Notes: generated by a model from the letters alone, not told the origin. 64,000 nucleotides of DNA from NORP110 sp051251595 (GCA_051251595.1 JBPOFA010000012.1:1-64000), one strand, 5' to 3'; counted from the stretch's first letter, positions 41,682 through 50,166 are shown. Numbers and translations: made by a program.

Positions 41682-42282
41682 CGCCGCCCCCTTTTAGAAA
41701 CCGTTTGAATTGCCCCACGCCGTAGGATTTGACGCGCACGTCCTCGTCGCCTTTTGGGCGGCTCCATTCTACGATCCGATAGCGTGTTCCGGCTTTGTTG
41801 TGCCAAAGCGTTCGGACATGGACGAGGTCGGGGTTTTCGCTGAGATGCGGCACGATTTGGTCGATATGGCCAAAGGGCGCGATGAAATCGATCAGCCAGG
41901 GTGAGGTCCCGCTGTTCCAGGCCTCTGGGCGCAGCGGCTGATGGTCTACGGCAAAGCTGTATTCATGTTCCGCCGTCAACCCGGCCCATGTGATAACAGC
42001 GCGCGGATAGCCGTTGGATCGAAACACCTTGTACTGGCCCAGACGCAGGGGCGGTTCGAAGCTGGCAAACATGTCTGAAACCTGCCGTTCACGGTGGTAT
42101 TTCGTCAGCGAGGCCAGATAGACCATCGCCCCGAAATCGGCCATGACCTGTTCAGGCAGATCGAACCAGTCTTTTGGAAAAGGCTTGTCGGAAAGAACTG
42201 TGTCCGGGCCAGAGCTTCTGAGCTCGGCGAAATGCCGCATCGTCGCGCGAAAAAAATGGTCAGGAGATTTTCCTGTGCCCAT
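41665..42282 (-). CDS. HlyC-family toxin-activating lysine acyltransferase
   Basis: This 205-residue protein aligns by eye with HlyC/ApxC acyltransferases, which move fatty acyl chains from acyl-ACP to internal lysines of RTX toxins. The segment GAMVYLASLTKYHRERQV matches the HlyC segment around its catalytic His (here H63). QYKVFRSNGYPRAVITWAGL matches the next strand. EAWNSG..WLIDFIAPFG matches the Asp-containing block (here D132). The Ser before the catalytic His in HlyC is not at the same place. The start at 42282 has AGGTGG upstream; an in-frame TTG at 42297 is less likely. It is the first gene of a two-gene unit with the VCBS-Hint protein. Confidence 0.85.
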   Translation of the reverse strand: MGTGKSPDHFFRATMRHFAELRSSGPDTVLSDKPFPKDWFDLPEQVMADFGAMVYLASLTKYHRERQVSDMFASFEPPLRLGQYKVFRSNGYPRAVITWAGLTAEHEYSFAVDHQPLRPEAWNSGTSPWLIDFIAPFGHIDQIVPHLSENPDLVHVRTLWHNKAGTRYRIVEWSRPKGDEDVRVKSYGVGQFKRFLKGGGDGHTS

Positions 42283-42541
42283 ATGACCCACCTGCAATTC
42301 CAGATATGATCCGGCCTGCGCCAGATCACGTCTGTTGACCCCCTAATCGGCACCTCATGTTGTGCTCTTGGGTGGGATTCATACAATATTTTTCGAGATC
42401 CCAAAAGAATTTTCGAGTTCGCCTGTTCCAAGGATTGGAGCAGGCACTGTTGCGTTGGGCGCAAGATTCCCCTTCCGGCAAGACATTTTGGGCGGTATGC
42501 ACCGACTCAGCGACCCAAAACGGGTTGAGGTGGAGAGAAAG

Positions 42542-43231
42542 ATGAAGAAACAACTTGCCGAATTTATCGGTACATTCACGCTGGTTTTGTTGGGCTGCGG
42601 CGCAGCTGTCATTGCCGGATCTGACATTGGATTTGTCGGGATATCGTTTGCCTTTGGTCTGGCCCTGATCGGGATGGCCTATGGGATTGGTCCTGTTTCT
42701 GGGTGTCATATCAACCCAGCCGTTTCATTGGGCGCCGTTGCTGCGGGCCGGATGAGCATGGGGGAAGCAATCCAATATATCATCGCGCAGGTTCTTGGGG
42801 CGATTGCCGCCGCTTTTGTGCTGATGATCATCGCCAAGGGGCAGATGGGTGGCTACGACGTTGCCGCAAACGGGTTGGGCCAGAATGGCTGGGGCGCCGG
42901 GTATAATGGCGAATACAACATGATGGCTGCGTTCCTGTTTGAAGCGATTGCAACCTTTCTGTTTGTTGTCGTTATTCTGGGGTCTACCGGAAAAGGCACG
43001 CCTGCGGGAATGGCCGGACTTGCCATTGGTTTGACGCTTGTGGTGATCCACCTTGTGGGGATTACGATTACGGGCGTTTCCGTGAACCCTGCGCGGTCTA
43101 TCGGGCCTGCACTGTTTGCCGGTTCCACGGCCATTGGCCAGCTTTGGCTGTTCATTGTTGCACCGATCATCGGTGGTGTTGCTGCGGGTCTGTTGTTCAA
43201 GACCGGCCAGCTTGACGCTGACGAAGCGTAA
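42542..43231 (+). CDS. aqpZ: Aquaporin Z
   Basis: This 229-residue water channel has six membrane segments and two Asn-Pro-Ala half-helices (residues 58-60 in CHINPAVSLG and 182-184 in VSVNPARS). His170 and Arg185 fit the water-selective filter of AqpZ rather than glycerol facilitators. GGAG stands 7 nt before the ATG; the open frame upstream of 42542 is not protein-like. The 259 bp before it, after the acyltransferase gene, hold no other gene that I can see. Confidence 0.94.
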   Translation: MKKQLAEFIGTFTLVLLGCGAAVIAGSDIGFVGISFAFGLALIGMAYGIGPVSGCHINPAVSLGAVAAGRMSMGEAIQYIIAQVLGAIAAAFVLMIIAKGQMGGYDVAANGLGQNGWGAGYNGEYNMMAAFLFEAIATFLFVVVILGSTGKGTPAGMAGLAIGLTLVVIHLVGITITGVSVNPARSIGPALFAGSTAIGQLWLFIVAPIIGGVAAGLLFKTGQLDADEA

Positions 43232-43237
43232 CGAAAA

Positions 43238-43270
43238 GGGGCCCCGCATCACTGCGAGGCCCCATTTCTT
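43238..43270 (+). terminator. Intrinsic terminator between aqpZ and peroxiredoxin
   Basis: Eleven-base arms at 43238-43248 and 43253-43263 pair with one mismatch around a 4-base loop, followed by ATTTCTTT. The hairpin sits between two convergent stops and may serve both genes. Confidence 0.82.
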
Positions 43271-43276
43271 TGAACC

Positions 43277-43930
43277 CTAGCTAGGGTCTTTGGCAAAGCG
43301 CAGATAAGGCAGTTTCTTATCCAGCGCGCCGTATTTTTCTTCAGCCTGTTCATCGTTCAGCGAAAGCGCAACGATCACGTCCTGACCCGGCACCCAGTTT
43401 GCAGGTGTGGCGATCGGGGCATTGCTGGTGGCTTGCAACGCATCCAGAGCGCGCAAGATTTCGGCAAAGTTCCGACCCACTGTCATTGGGTAGGTCATGG
43501 ACAGTTTCAGCTTTTTGTCTGGTCCGATGATAAAGACAGACCGCACGGTTTGGCTGTCAGCCGGGGTCCGCCCTTCGGGCATATATGCCTCTGCCGGAAG
43601 CATATCGTAAAGCTTGGACACTTTCAGGTCACCATCAGCGATGATGGGAAAGCCTGCCTTGGTGCCGGCAAAGGATTCAATATCATCCTTCCATTTTACG
43701 TGCTCATCCACACCATCAACGGAAACGCCGATGACTTTGGTGTTTCTTTTGGCCCATTCCTCCGAAAGCTGGGCGACGGCCCCGAATTCGGTTGTGCAGA
43801 CAGGTGTGAAGTCTTTGGGATGCGAAAATAAAATTGCAAAACCATCGCCAATCCAGTCATGAAAACTGATTGGGCCTTCGCTGGTTTCAGCGGTGAAATC
43901 AGGGACGACGTCGTTAATCCGTAGGGACAT
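43277..43930 (-). CDS. 1-Cys peroxiredoxin (Prx6 type)
   Basis: This 217-residue thiol peroxidase has the peroxidatic Cys45 in HPKDFTPVCTTEFG (about 37-50) and, as far as I can read, no second Cys. The Prx6-type C-terminal region (VRSVFIIGPDKKLKLSMTYP, NWVPGQDVIV) is present. It reduces peroxides with an external thiol. AAGGAG is 7 nt before the ATG at 43930; the long upstream frame is not conserved-looking. Confidence 0.93.
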   Translation of the reverse strand: MSLRINDVVPDFTAETSEGPISFHDWIGDGFAILFSHPKDFTPVCTTEFGAVAQLSEEWAKRNTKVIGVSVDGVDEHVKWKDDIESFAGTKAGFPIIADGDLKVSKLYDMLPAEAYMPEGRTPADSQTVRSVFIIGPDKKLKLSMTYPMTVGRNFAEILRALDALQATSNAPIATPANWVPGQDVIVALSLNDEQAEEKYGALDKKLPYLRFAKDPS

Positions 43931-44132
43931 TTGAAGCTCCTTTTTTTTGAATGACAACTTTCTGCAGCCAAAATTGGGATTGCACCACCGGTTTTTAACC
44001 CCACGGCCCAGTTTTTTTGGCCAAGCGGTGACGCGCTGGAAATCGGCGGTTGAAGCGCCAAAAGGTGGGGCTGGGGAATTTCCGTTTCTGCGGGGATGTG
44101 TTAGGTCGGGGCAAACGGCGCAAGGGCGAAGC

Positions 44133-44924
44133 ATGGAAAACCTGCTGACATTGGTGATCAATCTGGATGGCAGCGATGCGCGGCTGGCCGATGCTGATGT
44201 GCAGCTGCGGCAAGTCGGTTTGGACTATGAACGGTTTTCAGCCTTTGATGCGCGCGGGACAGACCCGAAAAGCTATCCCGAATACAATCACCGGGATGCG
44301 GTTTTATATTTTGGGCGCGGGCTGAATGGTGGTGAGATCGGCTGTTATTTCAGCCACCTCAAGGCGCTGAAATACTTCTTGGAGTCAGACGCAAAATTCG
44401 CGCTGATTGTCGAAGATGATGTAGAATTCGATCCCGATTTCAGGGCTCTTTTCCGCGGCGTTATGGACGTTCTGGACGGCCCGGATGCGCCGGAATGGGA
44501 TGCGCTGAACTTTGGCACGCCGTGGCGCGAACATATGCTGACCTCTATCCATGAGATTACTTTGCCGGGGCGGTCGGTGACGCTGTGCTATGCGCATCTG
44601 TTCCCGCTCAACACCCATTGTATTTTGTGGAGCCGCGAGGGCGCGGCGGCGTTTCTGGACAGTTTCGACAACATGTGGAACCCGGTGGATCACGCAATGC
44701 GCTATCGGATTGTGCGCCGGGGTCGTGGCCTGTGCATGTCAGAGGCCATCGCCCATCAGTCGGACGCCCCAAGCGATATTGACCAGGTTGAGGGCAAGCC
44801 TGCGATGCGCAATGAAAATGAGGGGCGCTGGTACTGGTTCCATGTCAGCCGGATCAAGACCCTGGAAAAGATCTATGCCAAGCGCCACCGCGCCCGGATC
44901 AGAAAAATGCTGGGGATTTCATGA
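44133..44924 (+). CDS. GT25-family glycosyltransferase (first copy)
   Basis: This 263-residue protein is of the LPS-biosynthesis glycosyltransferase family 25. It begins with LVINLDGSDARL (about 7-18), shows YERFSAFDARG, GCYFSHLKAL and the metal-binding acid triad LIVEDDVEF near 93-101. Members transfer galactose or other hexoses onto surface lipopolysaccharide. The start at 44133 has AAGGG 6 nt upstream. A paralogue lies 31 bp downstream. Confidence 0.88.
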   Translation: MENLLTLVINLDGSDARLADADVQLRQVGLDYERFSAFDARGTDPKSYPEYNHRDAVLYFGRGLNGGEIGCYFSHLKALKYFLESDAKFALIVEDDVEFDPDFRALFRGVMDVLDGPDAPEWDALNFGTPWREHMLTSIHEITLPGRSVTLCYAHLFPLNTHCILWSREGAAAFLDSFDNMWNPVDHAMRYRIVRRGRGLCMSEAIAHQSDAPSDIDQVEGKPAMRNENEGRWYWFHVSRIKTLEKIYAKRHRARIRKMLGIS

Positions 44925-44955
44925 GCCAGAGTCAGTGCAGATGTCCGGGGGTGCT

Positions 44956-45741
44956 ATGCCCATAGTGAAAACACTTTTGATCAATCTGGATGGCAGCGAC
45001 GAACGGTTGGACTCTGCCGTGGCGCAGATCAAGGCCGCCGGGGTAGAGTATGAACGCTATTCCGCCTTTGACGGGCGGGGGCGGAAGGCGGCTGAGTTTT
45101 CTGAATATGATGATGACCGGGCCGTTGGCTTTTACGGACGGCCCATGACCGGCGGTGAAATGGGGTGCTATTTCAGCCATCTTGGTTGCGCAGAGGCGTT
45201 TTTGAAATCCGATGCCACATACGGGTTGGTGCTGGAAGATGATGTGCTGTGCCACCCGGATTCATTCAAGATTTTGGATGAGATTATCGCCTGGCTGGAA
45301 GAGAGCGGCCAGACCGGCTGGGACATGATCAACCTGTGCATGACGCCGAAGAAATTCACCACCAAACTGGCGGATTTTTCGGGGGAATCTGGGGATTATG
45401 AGCTGGTTCACGCGCATTACTTCCCCGTGACCACGACAGCGATCCTATGGTCGCGCGACGGGGCGGAACGGTTCTGGGCGACCCGCAACGAAATCTATGC
45501 CCCGCTGGATCATTTCTTTCGCCGCTGGCTGTCGCAAAGCGGGCGCGGTTTGGGCATCAAACCAGAGCTGTTCTGGATCACAGGTGCCGAAAGCGATTTG
45601 GACAGCGACGGTGGCGCGGGATTGGCCCGCCGACGCGTCGCGCGGACCCCGGCCTATTTCTGGTCAGAGTTCAAACGCCAATCGGTGAATTATCTCTCTG
45701 CCCTTTGGCACATGCTGCGTCACCGGATTTCGGGATCGTAG
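44956..45741 (+). CDS. GT25-family glycosyltransferase (second copy)
   Basis: This 261-residue protein is a clear paralogue of the preceding gene: LLINLDGSDERLDSA, YERYSAFDGRG, GCYFSHLGCAEAF, LVLEDDVL, HYFPVTTTAILWSRDGAERF. The two probably arose by tandem duplication and then diverged in acceptor or donor use. ATG at 44956 is preferred (GGGGG upstream); an in-frame ATG at 44941 is possible. The 3' end overlaps the convergent sulfotransferase by 22 nt. Confidence 0.87.
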   Translation: MPIVKTLLINLDGSDERLDSAVAQIKAAGVEYERYSAFDGRGRKAAEFSEYDDDRAVGFYGRPMTGGEMGCYFSHLGCAEAFLKSDATYGLVLEDDVLCHPDSFKILDEIIAWLEESGQTGWDMINLCMTPKKFTTKLADFSGESGDYELVHAHYFPVTTTAILWSRDGAERFWATRNEIYAPLDHFFRRWLSQSGRGLGIKPELFWITGAESDLDSDGGAGLARRRVARTPAYFWSEFKRQSVNYLSALWHMLRHRISGS

Positions 45742-46523
45742 CCCAGCTTTTCAAAATCTTCCCGATAAAGCTTTATCAACCGTTCGGTTTGGGCGGCGGT
45801 CGGCACATAACGTTCACGCTTGGACGAATTGCGCGCGCCCAGATTGAATTGTTTTATTTGCTCTTCGCTCTGACCGACGCGGCGTAGCACTTCGATCAGG
45901 TCCTGGTTCAAGGTTTCGACGCGGCAAATCTTGTCGTATTTGACGTGGCCAAAGGCCAGATTGGTGACTTGCGGGCGAAAGTGACGGTCCGTGTAATCGC
46001 GATTCACGGAAAAGCAGTGTTCGACATAGGTCAGAAACACATCAAAGTTTTCTGTGTCGGTCTTATCCTCATCAAAGCCAAAGGCCCGCATGGCGTCGAT
46101 ATGCAGATTCATCCGTAGGTTTTTCTTGTCCAAGAAGAAATCGGTAAAGGCCGAGGTCGCCCTGGCGATCGGGTGGCGCACGGATGTGATGTTCAGCGTG
46201 TTTGGATCCTGCAACGCCTCTAGCGCCTGGCGCAGATGCGGTTCACCTTGCAGCATTCCAATATCCGGGCGATGGACATCAACGGTGCAGGCCGTGCCTT
46301 TGGAATATTGGTAAAGCACATGAGCCGCTGTGGTGCAGCCTGCCTTGGAGTTTTTGACCAGCGCGATTTTGTGGTCATCGGTCAGCAACACCTCGAAGGC
46401 GATTATGCGCAACGGTTCGGGAAACTTACGCCGCTCGTTTCGCATGCGATACCGTTTGTCAAACGGCGACAGGACCCATGCCTTTAGATAGTTCGGACGG
46501 TATTCCTGAAATATGGGGATCAC
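45720..46523 (-). CDS. Sulfotransferase family 2 protein
   Basis: This 267-residue protein has the PAPS-binding signatures: the phosphosulfate loop VKNSKAGCTTAAHVLYQ (about 56-72) and the 3'-phosphate block ITSVRHPIARATSAF (about 112-126). Family members put sulfate on carbohydrates. With the GT25 genes convergent on it, a role in sulfating a surface glycan is likely but unproven. The start is GTG at 46523 and has no clear ribosome site; an internal ATG near residue 27 (RMRNERRK) is the alternative. Confidence 0.83.
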   Translation of the reverse strand: MIPIFQEYRPNYLKAWVLSPFDKRYRMRNERRKFPEPLRIIAFEVLLTDDHKIALVKNSKAGCTTAAHVLYQYSKGTACTVDVHRPDIGMLQGEPHLRQALEALQDPNTLNITSVRHPIARATSAFTDFFLDKKNLRMNLHIDAMRAFGFDEDKTDTENFDVFLTYVEHCFSVNRDYTDRHFRPQVTNLAFGHVKYDKICRVETLNQDLIEVLRRVGQSEEQIKQFNLGARNSSKRERYVPTAAQTERLIKLYREDFEKLGYDPEIR

Positions 46524-46615
46524 TTACGGTTCTTTCTGGTCTGGCCACTTGGCATCAGGTTAGGGCAAAACCAAAACGGTTTCGACAGCGTTTTTCGGTT
46601 GGATGCAGGGGCCTG

Positions 46616-47263
46616 CTAAAACGGGCTGTGCGCTGTGAACGACATCCATGCCCCACCGTCCGGGTGGCGGAATCGCAGGTTTTGGGCGTGCAGCATAAGC
46701 CGCGGCGCGTCGCGAGCAGGGCCGGTCGCATAGAACGGATCGCCCATCACGGGGTGCCCGATTTCCTGCATATGCACCCGCAGCTGATGGCTGCGTCCGG
46801 TCTTGGGATACAGCATGACCCGCGTGCACTTGTCCTGGACCTGATCCACCCGCCAATCGGTGACAGCGGCTCGCCCATTTTCGTGGTCGACCCTTTGTTT
46901 GGGGCGGTTTGGCCAGTCAACGGCAAGCGGCAGATCCACTTGCCCCGAGGCCTGTTCCATCTTGCCCCAAAGCTTGGCCACATAGGTTTTCCGGGTTTGT
47001 CGTTTTTCGAACTGTTGCCCCAAATGGCGCTGCGCCTGCGCGGTCAGGGCAAAGACCATGATGCCGGATGTGTCCCGGTCCAGACGGTGCACCAACAGGA
47101 CCTGCGGAAACACGCAACGCAGCCGGTCAATAAGGCAATCGGCCAGCTCTGGCCCTTTGCCCGGCACAGACAATAACCCGGCCGGTTTGTCGACCAACAA
47201 CAACTGGTCATCCGAATAGATGACCTTAAGCGCTTCTTGGGGCGGTGAATACTGCTGTGTCAT
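46616..47263 (-). CDS. rluA: RluA-family pseudouridine synthase
   Basis: This 215-residue enzyme makes pseudouridine in rRNA and/or tRNA. The catalytic Asp is in VHRLDRDTSG (about 58-67), followed by LGQQFEKRQTRKTYVAKLWG and GRSHQLRVHMQEIGHPVMGD. Its length and lack of an S4 domain match RluA (23S U746 / tRNA U32) rather than RluC or RluD, so that specificity is inferred. It lies between the sulfotransferase and the STAS gene. Confidence 0.87.
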   Translation of the reverse strand: MTQQYSPPQEALKVIYSDDQLLLVDKPAGLLSVPGKGPELADCLIDRLRCVFPQVLLVHRLDRDTSGIMVFALTAQAQRHLGQQFEKRQTRKTYVAKLWGKMEQASGQVDLPLAVDWPNRPKQRVDHENGRAAVTDWRVDQVQDKCTRVMLYPKTGRSHQLRVHMQEIGHPVMGDPFYATGPARDAPRLMLHAQNLRFRHPDGGAWMSFTAHSPF

Positions 47264-47455
47264 TGCTTTTGTTCAAGCTCGTCTGAGATTTCGTAACAAT
47301 CGCCCTTATCGGCCACAAAGACACGCTTTTCCAGCCGCAAAGCTGTTCATATCTTCCATTCCTTTTGGCGAATACCAGGCGTTTAGCCCGCTTGGAAACC
47401 GATTGCTAACCATTGCTGCGTAGCCTGCGCTTGTCTGGTTGAAAAGGAAGTGATG

Positions 47456-47800
47456 ATGGATTTGGTCTGTGACAGGCTTGGGGATTTGATGGCAGTACGT
47501 GTCCCCCTGCCCCGTATTGATGCGGCCTGTGCCATTCAGTTCAAGGATCGCATGCGCGAAATTGGTAAGGATGCGCCGGGGCGTGTGGTGCTTGATCTGG
47601 AACAGGTTGAATTCATCGACAGCAGCGGGCTTGGGGCCATTGTTGCGGTGATGAAGCAGTTGGGGAGCGCGACGACGTTGGAACTGGCGGCGCTTTCACC
47701 GACTGTTGAAAAGGTGTTTCGGCTGACACGGATGGACACGGTGTTTGCGATCCATGGCACAGTCGCTGAGGCGATGAAATCGGAACGGCGGGCGGGGTAG
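47456..47800 (+). CDS. STAS-domain anti-anti-sigma factor
   Basis: This 114-residue protein is of the SpoIIAA/RsbV type: VVLDLEQVEFIDSSGLGAIV (about 46-65) contains the Ser that partner kinases phosphorylate. It would bind the anti-sigma kinase and so free a sigma factor. AAGGA with 7 nt spacing favours the ATG at 47456 over the ATG at 47453 and the GTG at 47450. It is followed 6 bp later by its expected partner kinase gene. Confidence 0.9.
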   Translation: MDLVCDRLGDLMAVRVPLPRIDAACAIQFKDRMREIGKDAPGRVVLDLEQVEFIDSSGLGAIVAVMKQLGSATTLELAALSPTVEKVFRLTRMDTVFAIHGTVAEAMKSERRAG

Positions 47801-47806
47801 ACGCTG

Positions 47807-48265
47807 GTGGAGGCAGAGCAATCCGCGCGGGAATGTCCCCCGAAACAGGTCTTGGTCCGTCACAGGTTTTCGGCGGACCTTATAGCTGTCCGATCCGTGG
47901 TGCAGGCGACGTTGGAAGATCTGCACAGCCTTCTGCCAGATGCGCCCCGGCGCGGAGAGGCAGAACTGATCTTGGCGGAAGTGCTGAACAACGTGGTAGA
48001 GCACGCCTATCACGGCATGGCACCAGGCATGGTCGAGCTTTCTGCAGCGCCTTGTCCGAACGGCATCCGATTCGTGATAACCGATTCTGGGCGGCCCATG
48101 CCAAACGCCACGCTTCCAGCCGGTGTGCCAGCTGATTTAAACTGCGCCGTCGATGATCTGCCAGAGGGCGGATTCGGATGGACCATCATCAGGCAACTGG
48201 CGCAGGACCTGCAATACCAGCGCAAGGATGGAAAGAATTATACATCTTTTCAGATCGTTACGTGA
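47807..48265 (+). CDS. RsbW-like serine kinase / anti-sigma factor
   Basis: This 152-residue protein is of the GHKL (HATPase_c_2) fold. The N-box ILAEVLNNVVEHAYHG (about 55-70), VITDSGRPM and the glycine-rich EGGFGWTIIRQL (about 120-131) bind ATP. The start is GTG at 47807 with a G-rich stretch upstream. With the STAS protein it forms the core of a partner-switch. No sigma factor or SpoIIE-type phosphatase gene is visible in the window, so its targets are elsewhere. Confidence 0.88.
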   Translation: MEAEQSARECPPKQVLVRHRFSADLIAVRSVVQATLEDLHSLLPDAPRRGEAELILAEVLNNVVEHAYHGMAPGMVELSAAPCPNGIRFVITDSGRPMPNATLPAGVPADLNCAVDDLPEGGFGWTIIRQLAQDLQYQRKDGKNYTSFQIVT

Positions 48266-48429
48266 TTTTGGGTCAATTTAAAAAACGTCCAACAGCCAAC
48301 AATACCCAGAAAGCCCGCCCGCTGGTGTTACCAAACTCTTACAAACATTGGGCGTGGTGCCGCCAAATTGCCGTAATGGGTCCACACTGCCGACAGAATA
48401 TCACGCGATACAAGACGGGTAGCTGCATA

Positions 48430-48560
48430 TAGCTTCCCTCGGCGCTGCGTTTAACAGCCCCCACCCAGTGCGCGGCGTCGAGGCACTTAATCTGCCGATT
48501 TCTTATTGGCAACCAAGACGGCCCCTCTTAAGCTCTACCAGCTTAACAGGGGCCTTTTTT
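48430..48560 (+). ncRNA. Candidate structured small RNA or leader before ggt
   Basis: Three stem-loops stand in a row between the kinase gene and ggt. The first is a 13-bp stem with two G-U pairs (48437-48449 with 48471-48483) closing a 21-base C-rich loop; the second a 6-bp stem (48494-48499 with 48505-48510); the third a terminator hairpin ending in six T at 48560. No open frame or known RNA family (6S, SRP, tmRNA, RNase P) is recognised. The rest of 48266-48430 shows nothing I can name. It could be an independent small RNA or an attenuated ggt leader. The 5' end is uncertain. Confidence 0.42.
48520..48560 (+). terminator. Intrinsic terminator abutting the ggt start
   Basis: Fifteen-base arms at 48520-48534 and 48540-48554 pair with one mismatch around a 5-base loop and run into T6 at 48555-48560. 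The ATG of ggt is the next base. Confidence 0.88.
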
Positions 48561-50141
48561 ATGCGCGATTTCCAGTCACCGGGGCGATCCCCTGTCATTT
48601 CCATCAACGGCAGCTGTGCAACGTCACATCCCCTCGCCTCGCGGGTTGCAATCCGAATCCTTGAGGATGGCGGCAATGCGGTAGATGCGGCCATTGCGGC
48701 TGCGGTCTTGCTGGGCCTGTGCGAACCACAGATGAGCGGGATCGGCGGCGATTGCTTTGCCCTGGTCAAGCCGGCCGGGCAGGATGATATCGTTGCGCTG
48801 AATGGCTCGGGACGCGCGCCAAAAGCATTGGACGCCGATAAACTGCGCGCCGCTGGTCTGACGGCCATTGGCCGCCATTCCCCCGAGGCCGTGACGATTC
48901 CCGGCGCGATCGACGGGTTCTTTCGTTTGTCGCGCGACTGGGGAAAGCTTGGCCTGGCCACCAGCCTGGCGCCCGCGATCTATTATGCCAAGGCCGGCAT
49001 TCCGGTGTCACAACGCACGGCGAAAGACTGGAACACGCATCAATCCATTTTGCAGGGCGCAGCGCGGGATCATTACCTGCTGAACGGACAGGCCCCCGTG
49101 GAAGGGCAGGTGTTTCGCCAACCCAAGCAAGCCGAGGTGTTGGAACGCGTCGCCTTGGATGGGCCTGCCGCCTTTTACGAAGGCGAAGTGGCGCAAGACA
49201 TGGTGTCATCGCTTCAGGCTGCAAGCGGTGTGCATACGCTGGATGATTTTGCCGCGATGGAAAGCTATTACACCGATCCGATTTTCGGGACCTATCGCGG
49301 TGTCGATCTGGTCGAACAGCCCCCGAACAGTCAGGGTGTTACCGCCATTCTGATGGCGAATATTCTGTCCCATTTCGATTTGGGAAATATGGACCCGTTC
49401 GGCGTGGACCGCACCCATCTAGAGATTGAGGCCGCGAAGCTGGCCCATGATGCGCAGGCCCGATTTGTGGCTGACGCGGAGTATGTTGAGCATCTGGATC
49501 ACATGCTGAACCCGGGCACGGCAGAGGCATTGGCCAATCTGATTGATCCGCGCCGGGCCATGGAAAGCCCGGCCAGCATCGCCGATCCGCTGCACCCGGA
49601 AACGGTTTGCCTATCTGTGGTGGACAAGGACTTGATGGCTGTGTCGCTGATTTATTCGATCAGTGGTGATTTTGGATCTGGCATTTGTTCTGACAAATTC
49701 GGGGTATTGTTTCAAAATCGGGGCACATACTTTTCGCTGGAGCCCGGTCACCCCAACGAAGCGGCGGGTGGAAAGCGGTCTTTGCACACGATCATACCGG
49801 CCATGTTGCGCCGGGGGGGCAAGGTGATCATGCCCTATTGCGTGATGGGGGGACGCTATCAGCCAACCGGACATGTAAGGGTCATGTCGAACATGTTGGA
49901 TTTCAGAATGGATCCACAAGCCGCCATTGACGGGCCACGGGCTTTTGCCACGGGTGGTGTTTTGGGGCTGGAACGGGGCTATGACAATTCTGTCCGGCAG
50001 GCCCTGCAGGACATGGGGCACGAAGTCGTCACCCCGCCTATGCCCTATGGGGGCGCCCAAGCCACCCTGATCGACTATGAGAACGGTACATTGATCGGCG
50101 CGTCAGACGCGCGAAAAGACGGTTTAGCCCTAGGGTATTAA
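48561..50141 (+). CDS. Gamma-glutamyltransferase family protein
   Basis: This 526-residue protein is an Ntn-hydrolase of the GGT family: GNAVDAAIAAAVLLGLCEP (about 38-56) and MSGIGGDCFALV are typical of the large subunit. HPETVCLSVVD near residue 350 holds the Thr at which the chain should cut itself to form the active small subunit. No signal peptide is seen, so it is probably cytosolic, unlike the periplasmic GGT of enteric bacteria. There is no ribosome site: a terminator T run directly precedes the ATG. Substrate (glutathione, gamma-Glu amides or a lactam-like compound) unknown. Confidence 0.85.
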   Translation: MRDFQSPGRSPVISINGSCATSHPLASRVAIRILEDGGNAVDAAIAAAVLLGLCEPQMSGIGGDCFALVKPAGQDDIVALNGSGRAPKALDADKLRAAGLTAIGRHSPEAVTIPGAIDGFFRLSRDWGKLGLATSLAPAIYYAKAGIPVSQRTAKDWNTHQSILQGAARDHYLLNGQAPVEGQVFRQPKQAEVLERVALDGPAAFYEGEVAQDMVSSLQAASGVHTLDDFAAMESYYTDPIFGTYRGVDLVEQPPNSQGVTAILMANILSHFDLGNMDPFGVDRTHLEIEAAKLAHDAQARFVADAEYVEHLDHMLNPGTAEALANLIDPRRAMESPASIADPLHPETVCLSVVDKDLMAVSLIYSISGDFGSGICSDKFGVLFQNRGTYFSLEPGHPNEAAGGKRSLHTIIPAMLRRGGKVIMPYCVMGGRYQPTGHVRVMSNMLDFRMDPQAAIDGPRAFATGGVLGLERGYDNSVRQALQDMGHEVVTPPMPYGGAQATLIDYENGTLIGASDARKDGLALGY

Positions 50142-50166
50142 GGGAAAAACCTTGTTTTTCTGCGAT

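Noticed and set aside
48430..48560. Candidate considered as 6S, SRP, tmRNA or RNase P RNA
   Set aside because: None of the conserved signature stretches of these RNAs is present, and the shape is three separate stem-loops rather than a rod or a large fold.
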